From positions 186,001 through 250,000 of the forward strand of contig NZ_CP009888.1 in assembly GCF_000788395.1 (NCBI RefSeq): DNA of 64,000 nucleotides. The letters are read 5' to 3'. The notes beneath the pieces are model-generated. The model saw only the letters and a list, made by a program, of their open reading frames with translations, was not told the origin of the DNA and ran no database searches. This stretch comes from Pseudoalteromonas piratica (GTDB taxonomy: Bacteria; Pseudomonadota; Gammaproteobacteria; Enterobacterales; Alteromonadaceae). The translations under genes were made by a program, and so were the position numbers. Numbering within the stretch: position 1 is the first letter of the stretch; every line of letters begins with the position of its first letter. Shown here one piece after another: positions 19,901 to 28,705 of the stretch.

Positions 19901-20167
19901 TGGCAACAAACCAGTGGCCCAACAGTGACCCTAACTAGTTCGGATCAAGCAAACTTAATATTTACAGCACCTAACGTTGAAAGCGATCAAGTACTGACAT
20001 TTGAAGTTACGGTGAGCGACCAATTGCTAACCAGCACAGCAAGTGTTCAAGTAACTGTTAAAAATATTGCCCCTCCAACAACAGAAGCAACATCCAGTTC
20101 TTCGGGTGGTAGTTTATTTACCATATTAGGGCTTCTCACCCTAATTAGTTTGCGCAGAAGACGCTAA
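16913..20167 (+). CDS. Secreted M6-type metalloprotease with PKD-like repeats and GlyGly-CTERM tail
   Basis: A 1084-residue extracellular zinc protease. A signal peptide (residues 1-21, ending THA) leads into the M6 (immune-inhibitor-A-like) domain at about 60-400. The zinc site is HETGHALGLPDYYD, with His254, Glu255 and His258, and the Asp in LPD as in the extended HExxHxxGxxD motif. After a region of unassigned beta structure, three cadherin/PKD-like repeats (about 780-1050) share W-QQ-SGP-V/IEL cores. The C-terminus is SSSSGGSLFTILGLLTLISL followed by RRRR, which is the GlyGly-CTERM sorting signal cleaved by rhombosortase, usually on type II secretion substrates. It stands alone with a terminator behind it. 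Its probable role is protein degradation outside the cell. Confidence 0.88.
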   Translation: MKHLTKLLLACSALMTLHTHALQPPTQEQLERYKAEKTLSQRALQAKSYGNHKRLHHLPQLRTIQNTVNEADPFDGYFPSLGSPKMLVLLVEFPDYLHTENNTQNAIANKIFGEGEAASFPFESQRAFYQRASYNQLDIQGNVLDWYQTSYNRPLDDGTNAAEVKQQIIKEAIEHHDALGHDFSQYDNDGDGDIDYVAVIWTGPPGEWASLWWGTFSGFGDNSFTVDGKTISTISWQWLAYNEGDAFSPLVLIHETGHALGLPDYYDYDDSVGPRGGTGGMDMMDNNGSDHSAFSKFALGWLTPEFATTSATNYQLSPSSSSQDALILRPDTAATNKYDEYFIVQYRNKTGNDANINAEGLNIWHINAELNNWGYFANDNSYSDNKLIRLIQADNLNEIELAAAYADENDIFTTGDSFSPLTQPASKNYAAKHTGVEILNLNTDGSAATFNAQVYPSIATISVDSISDKSLIAHNAQATISSDNLSQVDHVELLINGELKHTLSAPFDVNFAEFITENGQLNLQFNAVTAEGYKSAEHLKVFAYNGESSAVHFHLDHSLNAETKQIYDSLSLPVYYSEFLFPLTSTNFKFVSIDFGESRTPWKKLDDDTLQAFDRNRKASSEEVSFIDNYSRFNSKLIIAGENVLSLSPELTNTLGLAVLNTDVRVEQVDSIPLSNGQTISQTIIAEESISPPSSEFVSQQNATPFLNAKGWFYDNTEGKWKNEAGPCGIQGAINNSKLIVNTCSLRHLSAGSKSALISHYLDYLEVEDTVDNNLLPIIQLETTVYIAEGEPVAVTASVSDADNDPITLLWQQMSGTEVTIADTTSADLNFTAPQVQEDESLTFKLTADDGKGNTSAFITVNVLNVNKLPVVEIDAPQSVLANELVTITVSATDEDGDALTYEWQQISGPAIELSGNTSNVLSFNAPDVTTDSAINLFVSVSDGKGSSGVHIPIDIKRSNQAPVVTIGDNLSVNEGATVTLSAQSSDPDGDELYYSWQQTSGPTVTLTSSDQANLIFTAPNVESDQVLTFEVTVSDQLLTSTASVQVTVKNIAPPTTEATSSSSGGSLFTILGLLTLISLRRRR

Positions 20168-20180
20168 CGTTACCCATAAA

Positions 20181-20210
20181 AAAAGAGCCACATATGTGAC
20201 TCTTTTTTTA
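20181..20210. terminator. Bidirectional terminator between M6 protease and yajQ
   Basis: Stem AAAGAGCCACAT / ATGTGACTCTTT with an A-run on the left and a T-run of seven on the right. The convergent genes share it. Confidence 0.85.
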
Positions 20211-20217
20211 ACTTTAC

Positions 20218-20700
20218 TTAATCGCGGAAGTTTTTAAACTGAAATGGTTGGCCTAAATCAGCTTCTCTTACAAGTTGCATAATTGCTTGTAAGTCATCAC
20301 GTTTTTTACCCGTAACACGCACTTCTTCGCCCTGAATCGCAGACTGTACTTTTACCTTTGAATCTTTGATTAGTTTGACAATTTTTTTAGCGATATCTTT
20401 TTCAATACCCTGCTTAATCATCACTTGTTGCGAGTAAGTTTTACCCGTGTGAACCACATCTTTCACTTCAAAGCTTTTCACGTCTAGTCCGCGCTTAACT
20501 GCTTTAGCGGCAAGAATATCGAACATCTGATTAAGCTGAAAATCAGAATCCGCTTTCATTGTGATAATTTCTTTAGCGAATTCAAATGAGGCTTCGACCC
20601 CTCTAAAATCATAGCGAGTATCTAATTCACGATTTGAATTATCAACCGCGTTTTTTGCTTCAGTCATTTCTACTTCAGAAACGATATCAAATGAAGGCAT
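20218..20700 (-). CDS. yajQ: YajQ-family nucleotide/c-di-GMP-binding protein
   Basis: A 160-residue YajQ, the standard length. The N-terminus [10 protein letters not shown], the [20 protein letters not shown] block and the end [20 protein letters not shown] are near-identical to the family. YajQ has two RNP-like folds and binds nucleotides; in Xanthomonas and Pseudomonas members bind cyclic di-GMP and affect transcription. Whether this one binds c-di-GMP is inferred from the family. The gene is monocistronic, with a good terminator in common with the convergent protease gene. The ribosome site GGAGATAAAC precedes the ATG. Confidence 0.93.
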   Translation of the reverse strand: MPSFDIVSEVEMTEAKNAVDNSNRELDTRYDFRGVEASFEFAKEIITMKADSDFQLNQMFDILAAKAVKRGLDVKSFEVKDVVHTGKTYSQQVMIKQGIEKDIAKKIVKLIKDSKVKVQSAIQGEEVRVTGKKRDDLQAIMQLVREADLGQPFQFKNFRD

Positions 20701-20964
20701 TGTTTATCTCCGTAATATGCTAATGATGCGATTATACCAATATTATTTAGTATGTGATCAGATCTAGCAGTGAATAAATGAATTGCTAACAAGACAAAAT
20801 TTAATTTATGTAATCACTCTACACCGATAAATTTAGCTGCAAGCATGATTAGCTATTTGATTAAATTAGTATTTTAAAGGGCGTATTTAAACTTACAAAT
20901 TTTTCATATTGTCGCGTAATTCTATTTGATATACTCGCCTTTCATATTTTTGAGGATGTTTTGT

Positions 20965-21327
20965 GTGAGCCGTCGTATTTATCAGGCATTATTTATCATT
21001 ATTATCATTGCCTGCAGCCTACTGTTTTTTAAAGAAGTGAAGTCTTCTGTTTCAAGTATTACTCACATTGATAAATTAGCTCATTTCGGCGTGTTTTTTA
21101 TTTTAACCGGCTTTTTAAAACGTGCATTTAAAGCACCAATTTGGCTCTATATTGTAATTTTGGCTGCCTATGGTGCAGGTGTTGAATATGTACAGGGTAT
21201 GATCCCTCATCGCCAAGCCTCTTTTGCTGACTTTGTCGCTGATGTCGCGGGTATTCTTAGTTACTTACTGATCAGTGCTGTATGGCATAAACGCCATGCA
21301 AAAGCGAAACAAAGTGAACAAGCCTAA
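20965..21327 (+). CDS. VanZ-like small membrane protein
   Basis: A 120-residue membrane protein with four hydrophobic helices (about 8-24, 42-58, 66-84 and 92-112). The conserved VanZ-like elements are HIDKLAHFGVFF (Asp-Lys-x-x-His) and the later VEYVQGMIPHRQASFADFVAD with E, Q, R and D-x-x-x-D/N residues. The GTG at 20965 is chosen because GAGG sits nine bases before it; an in-frame ATG three codons earlier would overlap that site. VanZ-like proteins are widespread and their cellular role is mostly unknown. The panE-like gene begins inside its last 30 bases, so the two are translated together. Confidence 0.75.
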   Translation: MSRRIYQALFIIIIIACSLLFFKEVKSSVSSITHIDKLAHFGVFFILTGFLKRAFKAPIWLYIVILAAYGAGVEYVQGMIPHRQASFADFVADVAGILSYLLISAVWHKRHAKAKQSEQA

Positions 21328-22207
21328 GCTCTATATTGTTGGCCACGGCGCCATTGGTTTGTTGTTCGCCCGGTTTCTGCACAGCGAATTTGATGTCAAA
21401 CTTATTGTGCGCAGCAAAACCAAAAACACTGAGTGTATAACGGTTAAAACCCTTGACCTCGTGGTTGAAACACTCTCAATCGAAACAGTGACGATTGATG
21501 AAATAAACGCGATTGATAACCTCTTTATTCCAACTAAATCCTACCAAGTCACAAACGTTTTAACCCAACTGCAAAATAAGATAAACAACAGCGCCACAGT
21601 TATATTCAGCCATAATGGCATGCCCAACCTTACGGAAATTAGCCAATCGCTCACTACACAAAATCTGTTTTTTTTAACCACTAGCATGGCGGCACTTAAA
21701 CGCGCAGATTTTGCTATAGAACACACCGGCTTTGGTGCAAGTTTTATTGGCGCGTTAAACATTCATAGTCAAAAAACGCAAACTATTGAGTACTTGTTAA
21801 ATGCATTGCCAAATATCAGTATTGAACAAAACATTAACGCATTACTGTGGCAAAAGCTGATTATTAATATTGCGATTAATCCATTAACCGCTGTGCATCA
21901 AGTTAAAAATGGTGCACTTGTTTCGCCGCACTTTGCTAGTGATATTTTTGGCCTGGTAAATGAAGCTGTGTTTATCGCCAATAAAGAAAGTGTGAACATA
22001 TCGCTTAGTGGTGCACTTGAAAGTGCTTACCGTGTAATGCGTGCTACAGCGCAAAATTATTCATCAATGAATCGTGATGTGTTTAAACAGCAGCAAACTG
22101 AAATCAACAGTATTTGTGGTTACATCCATAAAAAAGGGGCTGAATATTGCTATCCAACCCCATTTAACTCTCGCTTTTTAGCGCTTATTCAGGACGGTAA
22201 ACCTTAA
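21296..22207 (+). CDS. panE: 2-dehydropantoate 2-reductase-like protein
   Basis: About 303 residues. The N-terminus holds the NADP-binding glycine motif VGHGAIGLLFARF; mid-protein elements SHNGMPN and LWQKLIINIAINPLTAVHQVKNG match ketopantoate reductases, with the catalytic Lys of the LWQKL helix. It would reduce 2-dehydropantoate to pantoate for coenzyme A synthesis. The start is uncertain: the ATG at 21296 overlaps the upstream gene, and a GTG at 21314 is equally close to the Rossmann motif. Neither has a strong ribosome site, consistent with coupling to the VanZ-like gene. Its last 23 bases overlap the end of convergent thiI. Overall similarity to E. coli PanE looks modest. Confidence 0.8.
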   Translation: MQKRNKVNKPKLYIVGHGAIGLLFARFLHSEFDVKLIVRSKTKNTECITVKTLDLVVETLSIETVTIDEINAIDNLFIPTKSYQVTNVLTQLQNKINNSATVIFSHNGMPNLTEISQSLTTQNLFFLTTSMAALKRADFAIEHTGFGASFIGALNIHSQKTQTIEYLLNALPNISIEQNINALLWQKLIINIAINPLTAVHQVKNGALVSPHFASDIFGLVNEAVFIANKESVNISLSGALESAYRVMRATAQNYSSMNRDVFKQQQTEINSICGYIHKKGAEYCYPTPFNSRFLALIQDGKP

Positions 22208-23645
22208 CATTGGTATACCCTTCCTCGTGTAAAATCAACGCCTGTAATTGGCTCATCACGCCTTTTTTACAATATAAGTAATAGTCTTCACCTTTAGGTA
22301 AATCACCAAACTGAGTTGCTAATTTATAAAACGGTAGGTGTTTTACCTCAATGCCATCAAGCTCTAATGGATCGTGATCTTCTTCTTCCGGTGAGCGAAT
22401 ATCAATCACAATTGCACCTTCTGGCAATTCAGCTGCCGATTCGGCTTCTTTAACTTCTTCTTTCGTTTCAGCTTCAATCTCTTTAATACACATAATACGT
22501 GCATTATTTACAACTGTATCAAGCACATCAAAATCAAAGTTTTCTTCTTCAGCGATGATCTTATCAAGTTTAGCTTTTACCGTTGGTTTTTTAGAGATTA
22601 CACCACAGAATTCAGGCATGGCTTCTGCCATTTCTGAGGTGCCAATTTTACGCGCAATATCGATAATTTCTTGTTTATCATGTTGAATTAATGGGCGTAA
22701 AATTAAGGTTTCAGTTACACGGTCAATCACATTTAAGTTTGCTAATGTTTGACTCGAAACCTGACCAACACTTTCACCTGTTACTAATGCATCAATGCCA
22801 AGCTTTTGCGCTATTGCACTACCAGCGCGCATCATCATACGCTTAAGCACTACACCCATTTGGCTGTTTTCAATGTTCTCTAAAATTTCCGCAACCACAG
22901 GTTCAAAGTCTACTTTGATAAACTTTACACGGTGCGTCGAGCTAAATTGTTTCCATAAATAATAGCTCGCTTGCTTCACACCAATTTCGTGTGTTGCGCC
23001 ACCTAAATTAAAGAATAAGAAGTGAGTACGCGCGCCTTTACGCATCATTAAATAACTTGCGACGCCTGAGTCAAAACCACCCGACATTAAACTTAACACA
23101 TCTTCTTGAGTAGGAAGCGGGAAGCCGCCCAAACCGAGGTGCGTTTCTTTTACGATGTAAGCAAACTCGTTTTTAACTTCAATTTTTACCGTAACTTCAG
23201 GCTTTTGCAGTTTTACTTGCGCACCCTCAATATTTTGATTCAAGCCGCCGCCAACGTAACGCTCAACGTCGCTCGATGTGAAGTCATGCTTACCTTGACG
23301 CTTACAGCGTACGCAGAAGGTTTTTCCTTTTAAAGAATCCTTATTAAGCGAAAGTGCAACTTGATAAATATCATCTAACGATTCAAATGTGGTTTCTTGT
23401 ACTTCAATGAATTGCACAATACCCGGTACACGTTTAAGCGCATCAATTAAGCCAAGGCGCGTTGCTTCATCTTGGCTTTTACACATCACAACAATGTTGT
23501 CCCAGTTTTGAATTACTTTCGCATCTTCATGAACGCGAATAACCATGTTTTTAATATTCGATGCCAAAAGCTTGGTAAAACGTTTGCGAACCGATTTACT
23601 TTTAATCGATATTTCAGGGTGTAATTTAACGATAAACTTGAACAT
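22185..23645 (-). CDS. thiI: tRNA 4-thiouridine synthase (with rhodanese domain)
   Basis: A 486-residue ThiI with, in order, an N-terminal ferredoxin-like and THUMP region (about 1-165), the PP-loop adenylation motif SGGFDSGVASYLM (about 185-200), and a C-terminal rhodanese domain with catalytic Cys459 in YCKKGVMS. ThiI takes persulfide sulfur from IscS and makes 4-thiouridine at tRNA position 8, a near-UV sensor; it also supplies sulfur for the thiamine thiazole. Presence of the rhodanese domain marks the gammaproteobacterial type. The gene overlaps convergent panE by 23 bases, so there is no terminator between them. Confidence 0.95.
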   Translation of the reverse strand: MFKFIVKLHPEISIKSKSVRKRFTKLLASNIKNMVIRVHEDAKVIQNWDNIVVMCKSQDEATRLGLIDALKRVPGIVQFIEVQETTFESLDDIYQVALSLNKDSLKGKTFCVRCKRQGKHDFTSSDVERYVGGGLNQNIEGAQVKLQKPEVTVKIEVKNEFAYIVKETHLGLGGFPLPTQEDVLSLMSGGFDSGVASYLMMRKGARTHFLFFNLGGATHEIGVKQASYYLWKQFSSTHRVKFIKVDFEPVVAEILENIENSQMGVVLKRMMMRAGSAIAQKLGIDALVTGESVGQVSSQTLANLNVIDRVTETLILRPLIQHDKQEIIDIARKIGTSEMAEAMPEFCGVISKKPTVKAKLDKIIAEEENFDFDVLDTVVNNARIMCIKEIEAETKEEVKEAESAAELPEGAIVIDIRSPEEEDHDPLELDGIEVKHLPFYKLATQFGDLPKGEDYYLYCKKGVMSQLQALILHEEGYTNVKVYRPE

Positions 23646-23957
23646 ACATCATTCTCAAAGCGACAGTGAATTAATCATTATACCAAGACTAGGTAGCTTG
23701 TTAAAAGTGTAGTTTATACATCGTCTGCATATCCATTTTATCCGCAGGTAGGTTCTAAGACATGCTGCAGATAAAAAATCATAAAATAATGATTAAATTT
23801 TGCTGTGCATTTTGGAATATTGAGAGTGGAGTAAATCAAGCAAAGACAGAGATAAATCATTTATCTTACTTACCAAAGGTAAAATTTTAATACTCTGTGA
23901 AACGTAAAAAAGCCGCTTTCTGGCGGCTTTATATTGATAATAGCAATCCCACAAAAA
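23646..23957. other. Intergenic region between thiI and the BLUF gene
   Basis: About 310 AT-rich bases upstream of thiI. Apart from the terminator of the BLUF gene at its right end I see no reading frame, RNA gene or repeat. The thiI promoter should lie here, but I cannot single one out. Confidence 0.6.
23910..23931 (-). terminator. Rho-independent terminator of the BLUF gene
   Basis: On the minus strand AAAGCCGCC / GCGGCTTTTTT forms a GC-rich stem followed by six T residues, 27 bases after the BLUF stop. Confidence 0.85.
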
Positions 23958-24386
23958 TTAAACCGATTTGGGTGTAAAATCCTGAGTAAAGATACGAAAT
24001 AATTTAATCGCTAATGGGATAGAGACTTTACCCGAATCAAACTCATCCATGGTGGTTTTTAATTCACGGTATTTGCTGTCTCTCTCTGTTTCTAAGTTAA
24101 TCATGCCCATTGTCCACTTAGAGAATACACGTTTGCCTACTGGTTCAAAGTACATTAAGTTGCAATCTTTATGACGTTCGTCTCGTGCTATTTTTTGATA
24201 TAGCGAATCAATGGTGCTTTGTTCACCTTCCAATACTTGTAACAACCAGCCACCATTATAAAAAAGGCACCCTGTAATGCCTTGGCTTTCATTAAACTTG
24301 CGAGCAACTTCTAAAATATCTGAAAAATCCTGATTAGAAAGCATGCGTGTTTCGCGACTCTGATAAATTAATTGGTGCAGTGACAT
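23958..24386 (-). CDS. Stand-alone BLUF-domain blue-light sensor
   Basis: A 142-residue short BLUF protein (blue-light sensing using FAD). The flavin-pocket residues are all in place, numbered from the ATG at 24386: Tyr8 in QLIYQSR, Asn32 in RKFNESQGITGCL, Gln50 in LLQVLEGE, then the DERHKD loop and Trp91/Met93 in FSKWTMGM. The Tyr-Gln-Trp/Met set is what permits the light-driven hydrogen-bond switch. The C-terminal 45 residues are a helical cap with no EAL, GGDEF or other output domain, so signalling must be through a partner protein. An ATG four codons upstream is also possible. It is a single-gene unit with its own terminator. Confidence 0.9.
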   Translation of the reverse strand: MSLHQLIYQSRETRMLSNQDFSDILEVARKFNESQGITGCLFYNGGWLLQVLEGEQSTIDSLYQKIARDERHKDCNLMYFEPVGKRVFSKWTMGMINLETERDSKYRELKTTMDEFDSGKVSIPLAIKLFRIFTQDFTPKSV

Positions 24387-24464
24387 AAACAGTTCCATGG
24401 CTTAAAGTTCAACTTTAAAATATATAGACTGTTATCTTAAAAAGGTCACTGTTTAATAACAAAA

Positions 24465-24487
24465 AAAGGCCGCAAAGCGACCTTTCA
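24465..24487 (-). terminator. Terminator of the rnr-rlmB operon
   Basis: On the minus strand AAAGGTCGC TTT GCGGCCTTTTTTT forms a nine-pair stem (one G-T) with a T-run, 20 bases after the rlmB stop. Confidence 0.85.
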
Positions 24488-24507
24488 ATAAATAGGTAAG
24501 ATGATGT

Positions 24508-25245
24508 TTACGCGCGGCGTTGGCGCAATACTTCAAATAAACAAATACCCGTTGCCACCGATACATTTAAGCTTGATACCGTTCCCACCATTGGAATTTT
24601 AACCAACTCATCGCAATGCTCTCGAGTTAAGCGGCGCATACCTGAGCCTTCAGCGCCCATTACAATCGCCATTGGGCCTGTTAGTTTCGCATCAAATACT
24701 TCAACATCTGTTTCACCGGCAGTGCCAACAACCCAAACACCCATTTCTTTAATATCACGGAGTGTACGTGCAAGGTTAGTTACTTGTACAAGCGGTACAG
24801 TTTCAGCCGCACCACAGGCAACTTTACGCGCAGTACCATTAAGTTTGGCTGATTTATCTTTCGGTACGATAATCGCATCGACGCCTGCGGCATCAGCATT
24901 ACGTAAGCACGCACCTAAGTTATGCGGGTCAGTTACGCCATCAAGTACTAATAAAAATGGCGTGTCGCTATTGGCAATGATCTGGTCAAGATCTTTCTCG
25001 TTGTACTTTTTACCCTCTTTTACGCGGGCAATAATCCCTTGGTGCTGTTCACCTTTGGCTTTATCATCGAGTGCTTTACGCTGCATAAATTGAATAGACA
25101 CACCAAATTGGCGCGCCAAATTAATAATTGGATTTAAGCGTTTATCTTCGCGGCCTTTTAGCGCATAAATTTCGATAAAGCGTTCAGGTTCTTTATTTAA
25201 AATTGCTTCCACTGAGTGAAAGCCAAAAATTAATTCGTTACTCAT
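24508..25245 (-). CDS. rlmB: 23S rRNA (guanosine(2251)-2'-O)-methyltransferase
   Basis: A 245-residue SPOUT methyltransferase. An N-terminal L30e-like RNA-binding domain ([20 protein letters not shown]) is joined to the trefoil-knot catalytic domain with motif 1 [20 protein letters not shown], motif 2 [12 protein letters not shown] and motif 3 [19 protein letters not shown]. It methylates the ribose of G2251 in the P-loop of 23S rRNA using S-adenosylmethionine. It follows rnr by four bases, the standard gammaproteobacterial rnr-rlmB arrangement, and the pair ends in a strong terminator. Confidence 0.96.
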   Translation of the reverse strand: MSNELIFGFHSVEAILNKEPERFIEIYALKGREDKRLNPIINLARQFGVSIQFMQRKALDDKAKGEQHQGIIARVKEGKKYNEKDLDQIIANSDTPFLLVLDGVTDPHNLGACLRNADAAGVDAIIVPKDKSAKLNGTARKVACGAAETVPLVQVTNLARTLRDIKEMGVWVVGTAGETDVEVFDAKLTGPMAIVMGAEGSGMRRLTREHCDELVKIPMVGTVSSLNVSVATGICLFEVLRQRRA

Positions 25246-25249
25246 TTAA

Positions 25250-27685
25250 TTAGCTCTTAGCACGTTTTCTTGCATTTTTACCCGGACGCTTTTTAGCAGC
25301 CGAAGCTTTTGATTTGGTTTTGCTAGCAGACTTTTTGCCTGCTTTGCTTTTCTTGGTCGGTTTACCTGATGATTTCCCCGCGGGTTTTGGCTTGCCCTTA
25401 CCTTTGCCTTTTCCTTTTTCAGGAATAGCCCCTGCGCGCAGTTGGTCGCGCACACTGGTTGCTTCATTAACAGCTTTTTGTGCACGACGACGTGAATAGC
25501 GGTCTTGCCCTGTTTCTTCACCAAGCGTTAAATTTATGCGGCGATCATCAAGGCTAACAGACGCTACTTGTACATCAATGGCATCACCCATACGGAATAC
25601 TTTGCGACTATTTTCACCAATTAAACAATGCTTTTTCGCATCGAAATGATAGTAGTCGTTACCAAGTGAGGTAACGTGCACCATTCCGTCAATGTATAAG
25701 TCATTTAAGCGCACAAATAGGCCAAAGTTCGTTACCGATGAAATCACACCGCTAAAGACTTCACCTACGCGGTCTTGCATAAATTCGCACTTAAGCCAAT
25801 CGGCTACTTCACGGGTCGCGTCGTCAGCGCGGCGTTCGGTCATCGAACACTGCTCACCGAGCTGATCGACCTCATCTTGAATATAGGCATATTCACCCGA
25901 GGTTTTTTGCCCCTGCTCTTTTAAGATTGCCTTAATTGCGCGATGCACAACTAAGTCAGGGTAACGGCGAATTGGCGAGGTAAAGTGCGCATACGCTTTT
26001 AATGCCAAGCCAAAGTGACCAATATTATCTGCCTGATACACCGCTTGCTTCATTGAGCGTAACAACATGGTTTGAATAAGCTCAATTTCAGGGCGCTTTT
26101 CTAATCGGTCAAATAACTCGCCCACTTCTTTTGGCGTAGGCTCTTGCGGCATAGTAACTTCAATACCCAACTCACCTAAAAACTGGCTAAAGTTCATTAG
26201 CTTTTCAGGATCAGGCTCGTCGTGTACGCGGTAAAGCGCTGGCGCTTCATGCTTTTCTAATAACTTGGCGGCGGCAACGTTCGCTAAAATCATGCACTCT
26301 TCAATCAGTTTATGTGCATCGTTACGGCTCAGTGCAACAATTGATTCGATTTTACGCTGCGCGTTAAAAATAAATTTCGGCTCTTTGGTTTCAAATTCAA
26401 TAGCACCGCGCTCTAAACGAGCTGCTTTCAGCGTTTTATACATTAAGTGTAATTCGCGAATATGCGGCACAAGCGCTGCATTTTCTTCACCTAATGCATT
26501 TTCATCGCCACCCAATAACTCACCCACTTTGGTGTAAGTTAAGCGTGCGTGCGAATTCATCACGGCTTGGTAAAAACGATAGCCTGACAATTTACCCGTT
26601 TGTGATACCGTCATTTCGGCCACCATACACAGGCGGTCTACTTTCGGATTTAAACTACATAACCCGTTAGACAGCACTTTTGGCAACATTGGAATAACTT
26701 CTGACGGGAAGTACACTGAATTACCACGTTGAATTGCTTCACGGTCTAATGGGCTGTTTTTGCTAACATAGTGCGATACATCGGCAATCGCGACCCACAA
26801 ACGCCAACCACCTGACTTTTTCGCTTCGCAGAATACTGCATCATCAAAGTCACGGGCGTCTTCACCATCAATCGTCACCAATGGTAAATGACGTAAATCG
26901 ATGCGCCCTTCTTTGTCTTTTTCAAGCACTTCGTCGGTTAGACCAGCAATTTGCTGTTCAAGATCTTTTGGCCATTGATTTGGAATATCGTGATTACGTA
27001 GCGCAACTTCAATCTCCATTCCTGGTGCCATATGTTCACCAAGTACATCAATCACTTTACCAAGTGCGTTCATACGTTTACTTGGGCGCTGAGTGATTTC
27101 GATTTGCACCATTTGATTGTGCTTAGCATCACCTTCAAAACCCGGCAAAATCATAATATCTTGGCTAATACGCGGATCTTCCGCTACCACAACGGCCATG
27201 CCGTGTTCACGGAAAAAACGGCCAATAATCGGTGCTCTATCGCCCTCAAGTACGCGCACAATACGCGCGTCGCATTTGCCATTTTTACCCATGTTAGCAG
27301 GTTTAGCTAAAACACGATCACCATGCAGCACTTGCTCCATTTGATGTTTAGGAATAAACCAATCTTTACCGCCTTCATCCAGCTCTAAAAAGCCAAATCC
27401 TTCGCGATGACCAATAACCTTACCTTTTACTAAACCGACTTTATCTGGAATGCAGTAGCATTTTAGTTTATTAAAAAGTAACTGCCCGTCACGCTCCATT
27501 GCGCGTAAACGGCGTTTTAAAGCGATTTGACGCTCTTCTTCAAACACGTTTAGTTCGCCACATAAATCGGCAAAATTGGCAGGTTTAGTTCGGTTGCTGA
27601 TATGCTCAAGAATAAACTCTCGGCTCGGCACTGGATTGTCGTATTTTTGTTGTTCGCGGTCTAAATAAGGATCTTTTTTCGGCAT
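25250..27685 (-). CDS. rnr: Ribonuclease R
   Basis: An 811-residue 3'-to-5' exoribonuclease able to pass through structured RNA. Domain order is helix-turn-helix-like N-terminus, cold-shock domains (FGFLELDEGGKDWFIPK block), the RNB catalytic domain with DGEDARDFDDAVF (metal-binding aspartates), the HFTSPIRRYPDLVVHR block, an S1 domain (GVISSVTNFGLFVRL) and a Lys/Arg/Gly-rich basic tail of about 70 residues. The tail is repetitive at DNA level and produces spurious reading frames on both strands. Roles include rRNA and mRNA turnover, trans-translation and cold adaptation. It is first in an operon with rlmB. Confidence 0.96.
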   Translation of the reverse strand: MPKKDPYLDREQQKYDNPVPSREFILEHISNRTKPANFADLCGELNVFEEERQIALKRRLRAMERDGQLLFNKLKCYCIPDKVGLVKGKVIGHREGFGFLELDEGGKDWFIPKHQMEQVLHGDRVLAKPANMGKNGKCDARIVRVLEGDRAPIIGRFFREHGMAVVVAEDPRISQDIMILPGFEGDAKHNQMVQIEITQRPSKRMNALGKVIDVLGEHMAPGMEIEVALRNHDIPNQWPKDLEQQIAGLTDEVLEKDKEGRIDLRHLPLVTIDGEDARDFDDAVFCEAKKSGGWRLWVAIADVSHYVSKNSPLDREAIQRGNSVYFPSEVIPMLPKVLSNGLCSLNPKVDRLCMVAEMTVSQTGKLSGYRFYQAVMNSHARLTYTKVGELLGGDENALGEENAALVPHIRELHLMYKTLKAARLERGAIEFETKEPKFIFNAQRKIESIVALSRNDAHKLIEECMILANVAAAKLLEKHEAPALYRVHDEPDPEKLMNFSQFLGELGIEVTMPQEPTPKEVGELFDRLEKRPEIELIQTMLLRSMKQAVYQADNIGHFGLALKAYAHFTSPIRRYPDLVVHRAIKAILKEQGQKTSGEYAYIQDEVDQLGEQCSMTERRADDATREVADWLKCEFMQDRVGEVFSGVISSVTNFGLFVRLNDLYIDGMVHVTSLGNDYYHFDAKKHCLIGENSRKVFRMGDAIDVQVASVSLDDRRINLTLGEETGQDRYSRRRAQKAVNEATSVRDQLRAGAIPEKGKGKGKGKPKPAGKSSGKPTKKSKAGKKSASKTKSKASAAKKRPGKNARKRAKS

Positions 27686-27751
27686 GAATTCGCACTATCT
27701 ATGAAAGTGCTTTTATTTTAAACCATTTAGCCACTTGGTGACAGGTCATTT

Positions 27752-28705
27752 CTATGACAAGTCGCTTAACACGCGCTTTTGTTTGTCAATTTCAACGACT
27801 AAGCCATCAAATGCCAATACTAACTCGCCATTGAAGTGGCTTTTTGCCTCGTTTGCTAGCGGTTCTAACATGCCTTCGCCATGGTAGCGGCTTGAAAAAT
27901 GAAACAGCGCAAGGCGCGGAATATGGTATAACTCGGCAAATTCAGCAATGCGTTTGGCATCACTATGCCCGGTATGCATCCCAACTTTATGTAAATCACT
28001 ATGAGTAAACGTCGCTTCATGCACCAGTAAATCGATATCTTCAACCGCATTGGATAACAATGCTGGCTTTTCGTTATCGCCACAAATAATCACCTTACGC
28101 GGCTGCCAGCTAGGAAAACTATATTCTTCAGCGCGTAACAACTTACCTTGGTATTCAACATCGCCTCCTTTTTGCAGCAAATTATAATGGCTACCCGTTG
28201 CAATACCGTCATTGGCCAACTTATCAAGATGCAATTTACGCGGAATATTTCGCTCCGTTATTTTAAAGGCAACACTCGGTACGCGGTGTTTTAATGGGTG
28301 AATAGACACTTGGCAAAAGCTAAAATCAAGCGCCTGTTCTAGCCCTTCAATCTCAAGGCAAATTAACTCAAAACCAGTTTCCATTTGAGTAAATTTAAGT
28401 GCGCTTAATACAAAATCAATCACCGCTTTCGGCGCCACTAAATGCACTGGCTCTTTTCGCCCCGCCAGAGAAATAGAAGCAATTAACCCCGGCAAGCCAT
28501 AGCAATGATCACCATGTAAATGGGTAATTAAAATCACTGATAGGTGATAGCTTGCGAGTTCACTTTTTAAAATTTGATGCTGCGTGCCCTCACCACAGTC
28601 CACCAGCAACCACGACTTAGTCGAGTCAAAACTCACCGCCGTTGCACTCACATTACGATTAAGTGACGGACATGCTGACGAAGTGCCTAAAAAGTGAATT
28701 TTCAA
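27752..28705 (-). CDS. rnz: Ribonuclease Z
   Basis: A 317-residue metallo-beta-lactamase-fold endonuclease that trims the 3' end of tRNA precursors. The zinc motif THLHGDHCYGLPGL (HxHxDH) is about 65 residues in, preceded by LVDCGEGTQHQ; downstream HEATF and the HTGHSDAKRIAEFA and LFHFSSRYHGE blocks complete the site. The length and the exosite-containing middle match the short-form RNase Z (ElaC). It is transcribed in the same direction as rnr with a 66-base gap, and can have its own promoter. Downstream lies the repeat-rich accessory region. Confidence 0.93.
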   Translation of the reverse strand: MKIHFLGTSSACPSLNRNVSATAVSFDSTKSWLLVDCGEGTQHQILKSELASYHLSVILITHLHGDHCYGLPGLIASISLAGRKEPVHLVAPKAVIDFVLSALKFTQMETGFELICLEIEGLEQALDFSFCQVSIHPLKHRVPSVAFKITERNIPRKLHLDKLANDGIATGSHYNLLQKGGDVEYQGKLLRAEEYSFPSWQPRKVIICGDNEKPALLSNAVEDIDLLVHEATFTHSDLHKVGMHTGHSDAKRIAEFAELYHIPRLALFHFSSRYHGEGMLEPLANEAKSHFNGELVLAFDGLVVEIDKQKRVLSDLS

